DNA from: Sphingomonas sp. C3-2
Lineage (GTDB): Bacteria > Pseudomonadota > Alphaproteobacteria > Sphingomonadales > Sphingomonadaceae
Direction of reading: 5' to 3'
DNA length: 64,000 bases
NCBI RefSeq assembly: GCF_033025475.1
Contig: NZ_CP130322.1
Span: 1,302,001 to 1,366,000, forward strand
In this document: piece after piece, positions 18,059-26,422 of the stretch
Position numbering within the stretch: the stretch's first letter is position 1
How the letters are laid out: each line of letters begins with the position of its first letter
Position numbers and translations under genes: made by a program
Notes under the pieces: generated by a model
What the model saw: the letters and a program-made list of their open reading frames with translations, nothing else
What the model was told of the DNA's origin: nothing
Databases searched by the model: none

Positions 18059-18631
18059 ATGAGCGCCACCACGACCACGCCGAAGGCACGCGCGATCAAG
18101 ACTGGTCCGGATGAGAGCAAAAGCCTGAAAAGCGTACCCGAGGCGGCCCCCGCCGCCGCGATCGATGAAGGGAAAAGCGAAATGACCGACACCGTCAAGG
18201 AAAGCGTGAAGGAAACGACTGCCGCCGCTTCGACGATGTTCAACGAATTCAACGAGCGCGCCAAGGCCGCCGTGGAAAAGAGCCAGAAGCTCGCCGAAGA
18301 GCTGGTCGAATTCCACAAGGGCAATGTCGAGGCGATCGTGAGCTCGGGCAAGCTTGCTGCCAAGAGCTTCGAAACCATCGGCCAGGACGCCGCCGAACTC
18401 GGCCGCAAGAATTTCGAGAGCGCGCAGGCCGCGTTCAAGGGCTTTTCCGCTGCCAAGTCGCCCACCGAACTGCTCAAGCTCCAGAGCGATTATGCCAAGT
18501 CGTCGTTCGACTCGATGGTCGCGCAGACCTCGAAGAACACCGAAGCGACGCTGAAGCTCTTCGGTGAGATCTTCCAGCCGATCTCGAACCGCTTTGCCGT
18601 GGCAGCCGATCGTTTCAAATCGGCGATGTAA
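18059..18631 (+). CDS. phaP: Phasin (PHA granule-associated protein)
   Basis: Amphipathic helical protein that coats PHA granules. After a Pro/Ala-rich N-terminal segment (residues 1-41) comes a helical phasin domain with [51 protein letters not shown] and [29 protein letters not shown], all typical of the family. AGGGG sits 7 bases before the ATG at 18059 (190 residues). A second in-frame ATG at 18182 has AAGGGA 8 bases upstream and would give a 149-residue phasin without the extension. It follows phaC and is followed by a hairpin terminator at 18655-18683. Confidence 0.9.
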   Translation: MSATTTTPKARAIKTGPDESKSLKSVPEAAPAAAIDEGKSEMTDTVKESVKETTAAASTMFNEFNERAKAAVEKSQKLAEELVEFHKGNVEAIVSSGKLAAKSFETIGQDAAELGRKNFESAQAAFKGFSAAKSPTELLKLQSDYAKSSFDSMVAQTSKNTEATLKLFGEIFQPISNRFAVAADRFKSAM

Positions 18632-18654
18632 GCCGTCAGTGCGTACCGCGTAAC

Positions 18655-18683
18655 AACGGCCGCCCCTCACCGGGCGGCCGTTT
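18655..18683 (+). terminator. Rho-independent terminator after phaP
   Basis: Perfect stem ACGGCCGCCC (18656-18665) pairing with GGGCGGCCGT (18672-18681), loop CTCACC, followed by TT. The U-tract is short, so efficiency may be moderate. It separates phaP from clpS. Confidence 0.65.
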
Positions 18684-18762
18684 GCATTGTGGACACCTAC
18701 GCCGTCCACATGGCGCCTTTGTACCGGCGCCCCCTTGCCCCCGGCTCGGGGAATGCCATATC

Positions 18763-19149
18763 GTGTCGATGATCATGAAGCAGGCGATGACAAACAGGGG
18801 CGCAGGCCCGGTGGGCCCAGTGATGGCTGGTCGCAAGGAGAGCGACGACGACGATAGCGGCATCGGCGTCGCCACCCGCACACGTACCCAGACCAAGAAG
18901 CCGGCGCTTTACAAGGTGCTGATGCTGAACGACGATTATACGCCGATGGAATTCGTCGTGCTGTGCCTTCAGCGCTTCTTCCGCATGGATATGGAAGACG
19001 CGACTCGCGTGATGCTGCATGTCCATCAAAAGGGCGTCGGCGTATGCGGCATCTTTACCTATGAGGTCGCCGAGACCAAGGTCAGCCAGGTGATCGACTT
19101 CGCCCGCCAGAACCAGCACCCGCTTCAATGCACGCTGGAAAAGGCCTGA
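18763..19149 (+). CDS. clpS: ATP-dependent Clp protease adapter ClpS
   Basis: Adapter that docks on the ClpA N-domain and delivers N-end-rule substrates to ClpAP. The conserved core is seen: [18 protein letters not shown] (substrate pocket and loop), a helix [28 protein letters not shown], then [27 protein letters not shown]. The first 40 or so residues are a disordered, Asp-rich tail typical of ClpS. GTG at 18763 is favoured because GGGGA at 18748-18752 is about 10 bases upstream; the ATG at 18769 would leave it 16 bases away. Length 128. clpA is not adjacent in this window. Confidence 0.9.
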   Translation: MSMIMKQAMTNRGAGPVGPVMAGRKESDDDDSGIGVATRTRTQTKKPALYKVLMLNDDYTPMEFVVLCLQRFFRMDMEDATRVMLHVHQKGVGVCGIFTYEVAETKVSQVIDFARQNQHPLQCTLEKA

Positions 19150-19153
19150 TCGC

Positions 19154-21145
19154 TCAGGCCCCGATTGCTATGTCGAAGCGCCCTTCCGGGCCTTCATCCC
19201 CCGCCAGTTCCACCGCTTCGCGGCCATGCACGCAGGTCCGCCCCCGGCCATTGCGCTTGGCGCGGTAAAGCGCGGCGTCGGCGCCCGCCAGCAGATCGTC
19301 GAAATTCTCACCGGCGCGCGCCGCCATGATCCCCGCGCTGAACCGGACACGGAAATCCGCGTCGAATTCGAAACGCTCGCTGTCCAGCGCGGCGCGGAGC
19401 GCTTCGATCAGATCGAACGCCTTACCGGCCCCCACGCCCGGCAAGGTGACGAGAAACTCCTCGCCGCCCCAACGCCCGATAATGTCAGAGGGCTGTAGCA
19501 AAGCCGACGCCCTGTCGGAAAAACGGCGCAGCACCATGTCGCCGGCAGCATGGCCGTGAACATCGTTGATCCGCTTGAAATGATCGAGATCGATCAGGAC
19601 GATGGCGAGTTCGGCGCGGACAAGCCCAGCGATCACCGCCTTGCTCAAATCCGCCGCCTTGCCGCGATTGTAGAGTCCCGTCAGCGCATCGCGGCTGGCA
19701 ACCTGCTCCAGAGCACGGCGGTGCCGGCGACCGATAACCAGCGCAAAGCCAAGCCAGGCGATCGCGCCCGCCGCCAGCGCCAGCAAAAACGCGCCGCGGA
19801 TCAACTGTTCGCGGCGGGCATCCTCGGCCATTTGCAGCTCATGCGCCAGCATGTCGCTGCGCTTCACCTCGCGCTCCATCTCGAACTCGGCACGCACCGC
19901 GATCATCTGGCGGTTGCGCTCGGTGTCGGAGAAAAGTTCCATCCGCCGCTGATGTTCCAGCAGATCCGCATAGGCGCTTTCGACGTCCCCCAGTGCCGCA
20001 TGCGCGGCCGCCCGCAGCTTGTAGGCGAGCGCGGTGCTGACCAGCACGGAATCAGCATCGGCGGCGTCCAGCGTCGCGTCGAGCAACGATAGCGCCTTGG
20101 ACGGCTTTTGTTGCCGCAAGGCGATATCGGCGAGGCGGATGCGCACCTCTCCCAAAGATACATCCCTGCCCCTGGCGAAAACGGTTGCCGCGCCGCTGCA
20201 CAGCCCCCGCGCCTCATTCAACCGGTTCAGCTCGATCAACGCCATGCATTGTTCAAGATCGACATAGGCGTCGCCGATATCGTCATCGAACGGCGCGCTC
20301 AGCTCGCGTGCCTCGGTATAGCGTTGCAGCGCATCCTCGTGCCGCCCCGCCAGCCGCAAAAAGCGCCCGGCATAATATTGATCGGCGCTCAGCGCATGCG
20401 CATGGCCGTTGCGACGATCCCAGGCGATGCGTTCCTGCAACAGGTTGAGCGCCTGCAGATAATCACCCGCATAGCGCATGAAAAAGGCAAGGTTCATCGC
20501 GGCATAGGCGCGCTGCTGGGCAAATTCCGGCTTACGGCTGGCAAGATAGGACTGGCGCAAATTGACGATCGCGGGCTCGATCGCATCGGTCTGGCGCTGG
20601 ATATCGCCGATCGCCGATTGCAGGCAGATATCCTCCGCCGACCCCAGAGGCTGCGCCTTGCGCGCCACCTCCAGCGGCGCAATTGCCGAACGCAGCGCCT
20701 CCGGCCGGAAATCCGCGAGCATCTTCTGGATCAGAAGCTGCACATAGACCGGCGCGCGCTGATCAGGCGCAAGCGCAAGCCCGGATGCTGCGGCCTGCTT
20801 CGCCTCATTCTCGCGCGAGAGCGCCCAATAGGCCGCCGACTGGACCGCATAGAGCCAGGCCCGCCGCTCGGGCGCGATGCTCCTATCGTCAACGCGCGGC
20901 GCCACCGCCGTCAATGCCGAACCGGGATTTTGCCCGACAAGGCGCGCATATCGATCGATTTCCGCGTCGGGCGAAGTAACGCACAGCGGGCTTGCCCCAG
21001 CCGCGATCGGCGACAACAGGGCACACAATGCCAATGCGGGCCAGCAAAGGCGGCGCAATCGCCAACGCCTCTTCCCGGACAATCCAGCCCCGCACTTCAC
21101 AAACAGCCCCCCGGCCCCATCATCGATCATCCGGCCATAGGCCAA
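19154..21145 (-). CDS. TPR-containing diguanylate cyclase (GGEEF)
   Basis: Makes cyclic di-GMP from two GTP. Architecture: signal sequence or first membrane segment (about residues 28-52), a long tetratricopeptide-like helical region (about 60-410) predicted periplasmic, a coiled-coil, a membrane helix (about 450-475, GAFLLALAAGAIAWLGFALVIG) and a cytosolic GGDEF domain. The domain has DALTGLYNRG, VLIDLDHFKRINDVHGHAAGD and the active-site GGEEF. The inhibitory I-site RxxD is degraded: QPSD occupies the position 9 residues before GGEEF. The gene is convergent with clpS (4-base gap). Other start codons near 21100-21130 are possible. Confidence 0.88.
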   Translation of the reverse strand: MAYGRMIDDGAGGLFVKCGAGLSGKRRWRLRRLCWPALALCALLSPIAAGASPLCVTSPDAEIDRYARLVGQNPGSALTAVAPRVDDRSIAPERRAWLYAVQSAAYWALSRENEAKQAAASGLALAPDQRAPVYVQLLIQKMLADFRPEALRSAIAPLEVARKAQPLGSAEDICLQSAIGDIQRQTDAIEPAIVNLRQSYLASRKPEFAQQRAYAAMNLAFFMRYAGDYLQALNLLQERIAWDRRNGHAHALSADQYYAGRFLRLAGRHEDALQRYTEARELSAPFDDDIGDAYVDLEQCMALIELNRLNEARGLCSGAATVFARGRDVSLGEVRIRLADIALRQQKPSKALSLLDATLDAADADSVLVSTALAYKLRAAAHAALGDVESAYADLLEHQRRMELFSDTERNRQMIAVRAEFEMEREVKRSDMLAHELQMAEDARREQLIRGAFLLALAAGAIAWLGFALVIGRRHRRALEQVASRDALTGLYNRGKAADLSKAVIAGLVRAELAIVLIDLDHFKRINDVHGHAAGDMVLRRFSDRASALLQPSDIIGRWGGEEFLVTLPGVGAGKAFDLIEALRAALDSERFEFDADFRVRFSAGIMAARAGENFDDLLAGADAALYRAKRNGRGRTCVHGREAVELAGDEGPEGRFDIAIGA

Positions 21146-21168
21146 ATATCCTTAGCGCAAGGTTATCG

Positions 21169-21843
21169 CTAACGGCTCCAATCGACAATCAACCAGCCCC
21201 GCCCCTTGGCAAGCCGGGCCAATTTGGGGCTCGGATTCACGGCAATGGGCACATCCGCCCAGTCGAGCACAGGTGCATCGGACACGTGATCCGAATAGAA
21301 GCGCACCGTGCAATCGCGCCGTTCAAGGCCGTGGACCGCAAGCCATGTGTTGATCTTCCGAAGCTTGGCATCGCCGTAGCAATTTTCGCCGTCGATCTGC
21401 GCGCGGATGCGGCCATCGACCAGACTGACGCTATCGGTCGCAATCACATCGTCAAAGCCCAGCCGATCGGCGATCGCGCGGACATAGATACGGTAGGATG
21501 CCGTCGCCATGACGAGCCGGTGCCCGTTGGCCCGGTCGGTTTCGATCTGCCGCAACGCGCCGGGATAAATGTTCCGGGCAAGCACCTTCTGCGCATAGGA
21601 TTGCGCCAGCGGTTCCAGCGCGTCCGGGGCGATATGGCGCCCGATCAGCAGCGTCTGGTTGATCTCCTTCAACCGCGACCGACTGATCAGTTTCAGCGCA
21701 TAGGCGAGCATGACGAGCGGCACCAAAGGCGCCAGCACCAGCCGCCACGGTGCACGGCGCAGCGCAAGGTGCACGAGAAAGGGCGTATAGGTTCCGGACC
21801 GCGTAATCGTCCGATCCATGTCATAAATTGCGAGCATCGCCAT
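21169..21843 (-). CDS. HAD-superfamily phosphatase (subfamily IB)
   Basis: 224-residue haloacid dehalogenase-type phosphatase. Motif I is YDMDRTIT with nucleophile Asp8 and Asp10, motif II the Thr in VMATASYRIY, motif III Lys in GDAKLRKINTWL, and motif IV SDHVSDAPVLDWAD. A hydrophobic helix at about residues 31-52 (APWRLVLAPLVPLVMLAYAL) in the cap region suggests membrane association, as in PSP-like HAD-IB proteins and phosphatidylglycerophosphatase C. Substrate is unknown. It is divergent from the mla operon; divergent promoters must lie in the 49 bases between. Confidence 0.85.
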   Translation of the reverse strand: MAMLAIYDMDRTITRSGTYTPFLVHLALRRAPWRLVLAPLVPLVMLAYALKLISRSRLKEINQTLLIGRHIAPDALEPLAQSYAQKVLARNIYPGALRQIETDRANGHRLVMATASYRIYVRAIADRLGFDDVIATDSVSLVDGRIRAQIDGENCYGDAKLRKINTWLAVHGLERRDCTVRFYSDHVSDAPVLDWADVPIAVNPSPKLARLAKGRGWLIVDWSR

Positions 21844-21892
21844 AATTCGGATCGCTTGCCGTGAGAGCGATTATGCCGCAAGGATTAAGTGC

Positions 21893-23008
21893 ATGACTGC
21901 ACAAGCCGAATTTACCGAGGAGCATACAGGCTCCGGACGCACCCTGCGTTTTTCAGGGCGGCTGGCCATTGCCGAACTGGGCGACGTGCCCAATCGCCTG
22001 GAGGCGATTGACGGGCCCATCGAAGAAATCCGCATCGACGATGTCGAGCATATCGACACGATCGGGGCCTGGGTCATCTATCGGCTGGCGCGCGATCACG
22101 ATGCCGCAATTCACGGTGCCGATCCGGATGCGCAGCGTCTGTTCGATTATCTGGCAAGCACCGAGCGCACCGAAAGCAATCAGGTTCGGCGCACTGTCAT
22201 CCCGCCTTTCCAGCGGGTTATGGGAGAGGTCGGTGACGCCACGCTCACCTCGCTCCAGACGCTTCTTGGCCTTGTCGGCTTTTTCGGTGCGACATGCGTT
22301 GCCATCTGGAACGTGATCCGGAACCCGGCACGTTTCCGCGTCAACGCCGTCGTCCAGCGGTTCGAGGTCGTCGGCGTCGCCGCGCTCGGCATCATCGGCT
22401 TGATGAGCTTTTTGATCGGGATCGTCATCGCGCAACAGGGTGCGGTGCAGCTTCGCCAATTTGGCGCGGAAATGTTCACGATCAACCTGATCGGTCGTCT
22501 CACCTTCCGCGAACTTGGCGTGTTGATGACCGCGATCATGGTCGCTGGCAGATCGGGCAGCGCCTTTGCCGCGCAACTGGGCACCATGAAGCTGACCGAG
22601 GAAGTCGACGCGATGCGCACGATCGGCGTTTCGCCGATGGAGGCGCTGGTCCTGCCGCGCCTTCTGGCCGCCGTCGTCATGATGCCGCTTCTCGGCTTTT
22701 ATGCCTCGATCGTCGCCATCATCGGCGGCGGCATGTGGTGCTGGATCGAGCTTGGCATTCCACCGGTCACCTTCGTCCAGCGCCTGCGTGAAGTGGTGCC
22801 GCTGACCGATCTCTATGTCGGGCTGGTCAAGGCCCCCGTCTTCGGCACGATCATCGCGATGTCGGGCTGCTATCAGGGCATGCAGGTCAAGGCCAATGCC
22901 GAGGAGGTCGGTACCCGGACGACATCGGCCGTGGTGCAGGCAATCTTCCTCGTCATCGTCCTCGACGCCTTCTTTGCCGTCTTCTTCACTTCGGTCGGCT
23001 GGGTATGA
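21893..23008 (+). CDS. mlaE: Mla-type ABC transporter permease with N-terminal STAS domain
   Basis: Permease of the Mla/MCE lipid transport system that moves phospholipids between inner and outer membranes. Residues about 1-105 form a STAS-like domain (LRFSGRLAIAELGDVPNRL, IDDVEHIDTIGAWVIYRLA), the role played by separate MlaB in E. coli. The rest is an MlaE permease with LMSFLIGIVIAQQGAVQLRQFGAEMFTINLIG and the EQ-loop TEEVDAMRTIGVSPMEALVLPRLLA. AAGGA lies 8 bases before the ATG. The stop overlaps mlaF by 4 bases (ATGA), and mlaD and a lipoprotein gene follow. Confidence 0.93.
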   Translation: MTAQAEFTEEHTGSGRTLRFSGRLAIAELGDVPNRLEAIDGPIEEIRIDDVEHIDTIGAWVIYRLARDHDAAIHGADPDAQRLFDYLASTERTESNQVRRTVIPPFQRVMGEVGDATLTSLQTLLGLVGFFGATCVAIWNVIRNPARFRVNAVVQRFEVVGVAALGIIGLMSFLIGIVIAQQGAVQLRQFGAEMFTINLIGRLTFRELGVLMTAIMVAGRSGSAFAAQLGTMKLTEEVDAMRTIGVSPMEALVLPRLLAAVVMMPLLGFYASIVAIIGGGMWCWIELGIPPVTFVQRLREVVPLTDLYVGLVKAPVFGTIIAMSGCYQGMQVKANAEEVGTRTTSAVVQAIFLVIVLDAFFAVFFTSVGWV

Positions 23009-23844
23009 GCATCGATCCCGACATGGCCGATGAGGCTCTGCCCGATATTCCGCTCGGCGAACCAATCATCCGCGTCAGCAACCTGAAAAACGCCTTTGGC
23101 AAGCAGGTGGTGCATGAAGGGCTGAACCTTGATGTGCGCCGGGGCGAAATTATCGGCATCGTCGGCGGATCGGGTACCGGCAAATCGGTCCTCATGCGTT
23201 CGATCATCGGGCTGCAGACGCCGGTAGAGGGCGAGATCACGGTCTTCGGTACACCAATGATCGGCCGCGACGATGACGAGGCGATTGCCATCCGCAAGCG
23301 CTGGGGCGTCCTGTTTCAGGGCGGCGCGCTGTTTTCCACCCTATCGGTGGCCGAGAATATCCAGGTCCCGCTCCGCGAATTTTACGGCAGGCAGTTCAAT
23401 CAGGACCTGCTCGACGAAATTGCCGCGTACAAGGTGGTGATGAGCGGGTTGCCGATCGACGCTGCCCCCAAATATCCGTCCGAGCTGTCGGGCGGGATGA
23501 AGAAGCGTGCAGGGCTGGCCCGCGCGCTGGCGCTCGATCCGGAACTGCTGTTTCTCGACGAACCCACCGCCGGGCTCGACCCGATCGGCGCGGCGGCGTT
23601 CGACGAACTCACCCTCAAGCTCCAGAAGATACTGGGATTGACGGTATTTCTAATTACGCATGATCTCGATACGCTTTATGCTATCTGCGACCGCGTGGCC
23701 GTGCTCGCGGACAAGCAGGTGATCGCGGTTGGCACGATCGACGAATTATTGGCGACCGACCATCCGTGGATCCAGGAATATTTCAACGGCCCGCGCGGAC
23801 GTGCGGCAGTAGCCTCGGCAAAGTCCGACGGCGGACAGGACTGA
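23005..23844 (+). CDS. mlaF: Mla-type ABC transporter ATPase
   Basis: Energises the MlaE permease. Walker A GGSGTGKS is at residues 54-61, the Q-loop at LFQGGALFSTLSVAENIQVPL (typical of MlaF), ABC signature LSGGMKKRAGLARAL, Walker B LLFLDEPTAGLDP and the H-loop THDLD. Length 279. It starts within the last codons of mlaE (ATGA overlap) and ends 8 bases before mlaD, with AAAGG in between serving as the mlaD ribosome site. Cytosolic face of the inner membrane. Confidence 0.94.
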   Translation: MSIDPDMADEALPDIPLGEPIIRVSNLKNAFGKQVVHEGLNLDVRRGEIIGIVGGSGTGKSVLMRSIIGLQTPVEGEITVFGTPMIGRDDDEAIAIRKRWGVLFQGGALFSTLSVAENIQVPLREFYGRQFNQDLLDEIAAYKVVMSGLPIDAAPKYPSELSGGMKKRAGLARALALDPELLFLDEPTAGLDPIGAAAFDELTLKLQKILGLTVFLITHDLDTLYAICDRVAVLADKQVIAVGTIDELLATDHPWIQEYFNGPRGRAAVASAKSDGGQD

Positions 23845-23852
23845 AAGGCGCG

Positions 23853-24803
23853 ATGGAAACTCGTTCGAACCATGTGCTGGTAGGCGGCGTAGTGCTTGGT
23901 CTGCTCGTCGCGCTTGCCGCCTTCACCGCGTGGATCGCACAACTCGGCGGCGGCGGTGAGAAGCATTACGACATCTTCTTCAAACAGTCGGTCGAGGGGC
24001 TGGCCAAGGGGTCGTCGGTCAGTTTTTCGGGTGTTCCGTCGGGCCAGATCGATGAAATCGCATTGTGGCCGAAAGACCCCGAATTTGTTCGCGTCCGTAT
24101 CCGTGTGAAGGAAGACACCCCGATCCTGCAGGGGACAACGGCGACGATCTCGGGCGTCGGCTTTACCGGCGTATCGCAGATCACGCTGGACGGCGCGGTC
24201 AAAGGCGCGCCGCCGATCACCGATATCGGCCCGGCGGGCAAACCCGTCATCCCCACCAAGCCGGGCGCGCTGGGCGAATTGCTGTCAAACGCCCCGCAGC
24301 TTCTGGAACGGCTGACCACCCTCACCGAGCGGCTGACCGAACTTCTGGGCGACAAGAACCAGAATTCGATCGCCGGCATCCTTGCCAATGTGAACCGCCT
24401 GTCCGATGCGCTGGCCGATCGCGGCCCCGAAATCGCCGCCACGCTCGCCCAAACGCGGGTGACGATCGAACAGGCGGGCAATGCGGTCGAGGAAATCGGC
24501 AAGCTTGCGGGCACGACCAACGAATTGCTCGACACGCAAGGGCGGCCGCTGATGGCGGATCTGCGCAAGACCGTCCAGTCGGCGGACAAGAGCATGCAGG
24601 CGCTCGACGCGGTCCTGAACGACGCCCGCCCGGGCATGCAGGCCTTTTCGCGCCAGACGATCCCCGAGGTCGGTCAGTTGGTCCATGACCTGCGTGAAAT
24701 GTCCGAGGCAATGACCGCTGTCGCCTCCAAGCTCGATCGTGGCGGCGCGAGCGCGCTGGTCGGATCGAGCAAACTTCCCGATTATGATCCAAAGGGCCGC
24801 TGA
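23853..24803 (+). CDS. mlaD: MCE-domain substrate-binding protein of the Mla system
   Basis: Inner-membrane-anchored MCE protein that forms the periplasmic lipid-binding ring over MlaE. One N-terminal membrane helix (about residues 8-30, VLVGGVVLGLLVALAAFTAW) is followed by a single MCE domain (about 38-115) with GLAKGSSVSFSGVPSGQIDEI and TATISGVGFTGVSQITLDG. A long helical C-terminal region rich in leucine/threonine heptads (LLERLTTLTERLTELLG) follows, as in the non-enterobacterial MlaD type. Length 316. Start at 23853 (METRSN) follows AAAGG closely. Its stop overlaps the next gene as TGATG. Confidence 0.91.
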   Translation: METRSNHVLVGGVVLGLLVALAAFTAWIAQLGGGGEKHYDIFFKQSVEGLAKGSSVSFSGVPSGQIDEIALWPKDPEFVRVRIRVKEDTPILQGTTATISGVGFTGVSQITLDGAVKGAPPITDIGPAGKPVIPTKPGALGELLSNAPQLLERLTTLTERLTELLGDKNQNSIAGILANVNRLSDALADRGPEIAATLAQTRVTIEQAGNAVEEIGKLAGTTNELLDTQGRPLMADLRKTVQSADKSMQALDAVLNDARPGMQAFSRQTIPEVGQLVHDLREMSEAMTAVASKLDRGGASALVGSSKLPDYDPKGR

Positions 24804-25402
24804 TGACGCTGCTTTTCAAAATTCGCACCCTTTCCTGCATCGCGGCGGCGCTGGCGCTGGGCGGGTGCATCAGCATCGGCAGCAAGCCGCCTGCATCGCT
24901 GCTCACCCTCACCTCCGATGCAGTGGCACCCGCCGGGGCCGCGCGCACGGTTGCGCCGGGCCAAGCAATCACCGTCCTGCCACCGCGCGTGCCCGCCGCG
25001 CTCGCCAATAACCGCATCCCGGTTCAGGCCGATGCAACGAGCATCGCCTATGTGAAGGATGCGCAGTGGGTGGACAGCCCCAACCGGCTGTTCCGCGCGC
25101 TGCTGTCCGAAACCATCGCGGCAAAGACCGGCCGCACCGTCCTCGATCCGCGCCAGTTCGGCGCCGATCCGGGTGTGCGCCTGTCGGGCGAACTCACCAA
25201 CTTCGGCGTCGATGCGACGCGGATGGAAGCGGTCGTCACTTATGACGCAACCCGCACCATCCCTAATTCGCCTGCGGTGGAAACGCGGCGCTTCGAAGCG
25301 CGCGTTCCGGTTGTCGAGATCAAGGTCGGGCCGGTCGGCGTTGCGCTGAACCGTGCGGCCAATCAGGTGGCGGAACAGGTTTCCGGCTGGATAGCCGGCT
25401 AA
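24803..25402 (+). CDS. ABC-type transport auxiliary lipoprotein (PqiC-like)
   Basis: 199-residue lipoprotein of the ABC_trans_aux (PqiC/DUF330) family that accompanies MCE transporters. The signal ends ALALGGC, a lipobox with Cys at residue 22. Family features are ITVLPPRVPAALANNRIPVQADATSIAYVKDAQWVDSPNRLFRALLSETI and a late ALNRAANQVAEQVSGWIAG. It probably sits on the periplasmic side of the outer membrane and helps the MlaD ring bridge the envelope; that role is inferred from PqiC. Its ATG overlaps the mlaD stop by one base (TGATG), making it the fourth gene of the mla operon. Confidence 0.87.
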   Translation: MTLLFKIRTLSCIAAALALGGCISIGSKPPASLLTLTSDAVAPAGAARTVAPGQAITVLPPRVPAALANNRIPVQADATSIAYVKDAQWVDSPNRLFRALLSETIAAKTGRTVLDPRQFGADPGVRLSGELTNFGVDATRMEAVVTYDATRTIPNSPAVETRRFEARVPVVEIKVGPVGVALNRAANQVAEQVSGWIAG

Positions 25403-25475
25403 GGAACAAAACCGATTTCAGAACAGACAGGGCACCCTGGCCGATGGGCCGGGCGTGTCTTCAATTGGATTTAAC

Positions 25476-25931
25476 ATGCGCTATTTTCTCGATACCGAGT
25501 TCAACGGCTTTGGCGGGCAATTGATGAGCGTCGCCCTTACGCCCGAATTCGGCAATCACGAATTCTATGCCGTCCTGCCGCTTCCCGAGATGATCGAGCC
25601 ATGGGTGGAGCGCAACGTCGTCCCCTATCTGCACATGGTGCCCGATACGCTCGACTTGCGTGTAGACCCGGTTACCGCCGCGCACGAGGTGGCCGCCTAT
25701 CTCTCCACCGATGACGATCCCGTGATCGTCGCGGACTGGCCCGAGGATATCGCCCTTTTCTGCCGCCTGTTGATGCCGGGACCGGCCGAGATCGTCGAAC
25801 TGCGCGGCCTGCGTTTCGAACTGCTGCGGACGCCGGGGTTCAGCACCGCCCGCAACAGCAAGGTTCCGCACAACGCGCTGCACGATGCCCGCGCGCTGCG
25901 CGATTTCGTGCTCGACGGAGAAGGCATATGA
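25476..25931 (+). CDS. DEDD-type 3'-5' exoribonuclease
   Basis: Small (151-residue) nuclease of the RNase H-like DEDD superfamily, resembling the Rv2179c-type 3'-5' exoribonuclease. The first motif is FLDTEFNGFGGQLMSVALT (catalytic Asp and Glu), the second probably DDPVIVADWPEDIALF, and the third HNALHDARALRDFV with the catalytic His and Asp. Start at 25476 (MRYFLDTEF) is chosen because the family begins directly with this strand; a GTG at 25455 is in frame but adds nothing conserved. Its stop overlaps the start of the GreA-like gene (ATGA), so the two are translationally coupled. RNA target unknown. Confidence 0.82.
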   Translation: MRYFLDTEFNGFGGQLMSVALTPEFGNHEFYAVLPLPEMIEPWVERNVVPYLHMVPDTLDLRVDPVTAAHEVAAYLSTDDDPVIVADWPEDIALFCRLLMPGPAEIVELRGLRFELLRTPGFSTARNSKVPHNALHDARALRDFVLDGEGI

Positions 25932-26401
25932 GCGTCGCCTTCCGGCGCGATGTCGACGAGGAACATCTCGAGCCGCGCCCCGAACTGCCCATTCCCCCCG
26001 GCCCCAATCTGGTCACGGACCGCGGACTGGCGCTGATCTTCGACCGCATTGCCCAGCTGGAAGCCGATCTTGAAGCGGTGGCGGGTAAGGAGGAAGAAAC
26101 CAAGGCAGTGGAACGCGACCTGCGTTACTGGCGTGCCCGCCGGTCGACCGCGCAAATCACGGTCTTTCCGGGTGGCGATACGGTGCGCTTCGGCGCGCGC
26201 GTCCGCTATGCCGATGCCGACGCGCAGGAACATGTCGTGGAGATCGTCGGCGCGGACGAGGCCGATCCCGCCCAAGGACGGATCGCCTTCACCGCCCCGC
26301 TCGCCCGCGCGCTGATCGGCGCCGGAGAGGGTGACATGATCGATTTCGCCGGAAAACCGGAGGCGATCGAGATACTGGAAGTCGGCCCGCTCAGCGCCTG
26401 A
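25928..26401 (+). CDS. GreA/GreB family-like transcription factor
   Basis: 157-residue protein with a C-terminal GreA/GreB-like FKBP-fold domain (VRFGARVRYADADAQEHVVEIVGADEADPAQGRIAFTAPLARALIGAGEGDMIDF, about residues 88-143). The preceding helical region (about 30-75) is shorter than the coiled-coil of true GreA, and I cannot align the usual acidic DxxE tip with confidence. It may act at the RNA polymerase secondary channel as Gre, Rnk or anti-Gre proteins do. The start overlaps the upstream exoribonuclease stop (ATGA), hinting at a linked role in transcript handling. It is convergent with pepN. Confidence 0.8.
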   Translation: MSVAFRRDVDEEHLEPRPELPIPPGPNLVTDRGLALIFDRIAQLEADLEAVAGKEEETKAVERDLRYWRARRSTAQITVFPGGDTVRFGARVRYADADAQEHVVEIVGADEADPAQGRIAFTAPLARALIGAGEGDMIDFAGKPEAIEILEVGPLSA

Positions 26402-26422
26402 GCCGGGCCGATAGTTCAGCAA

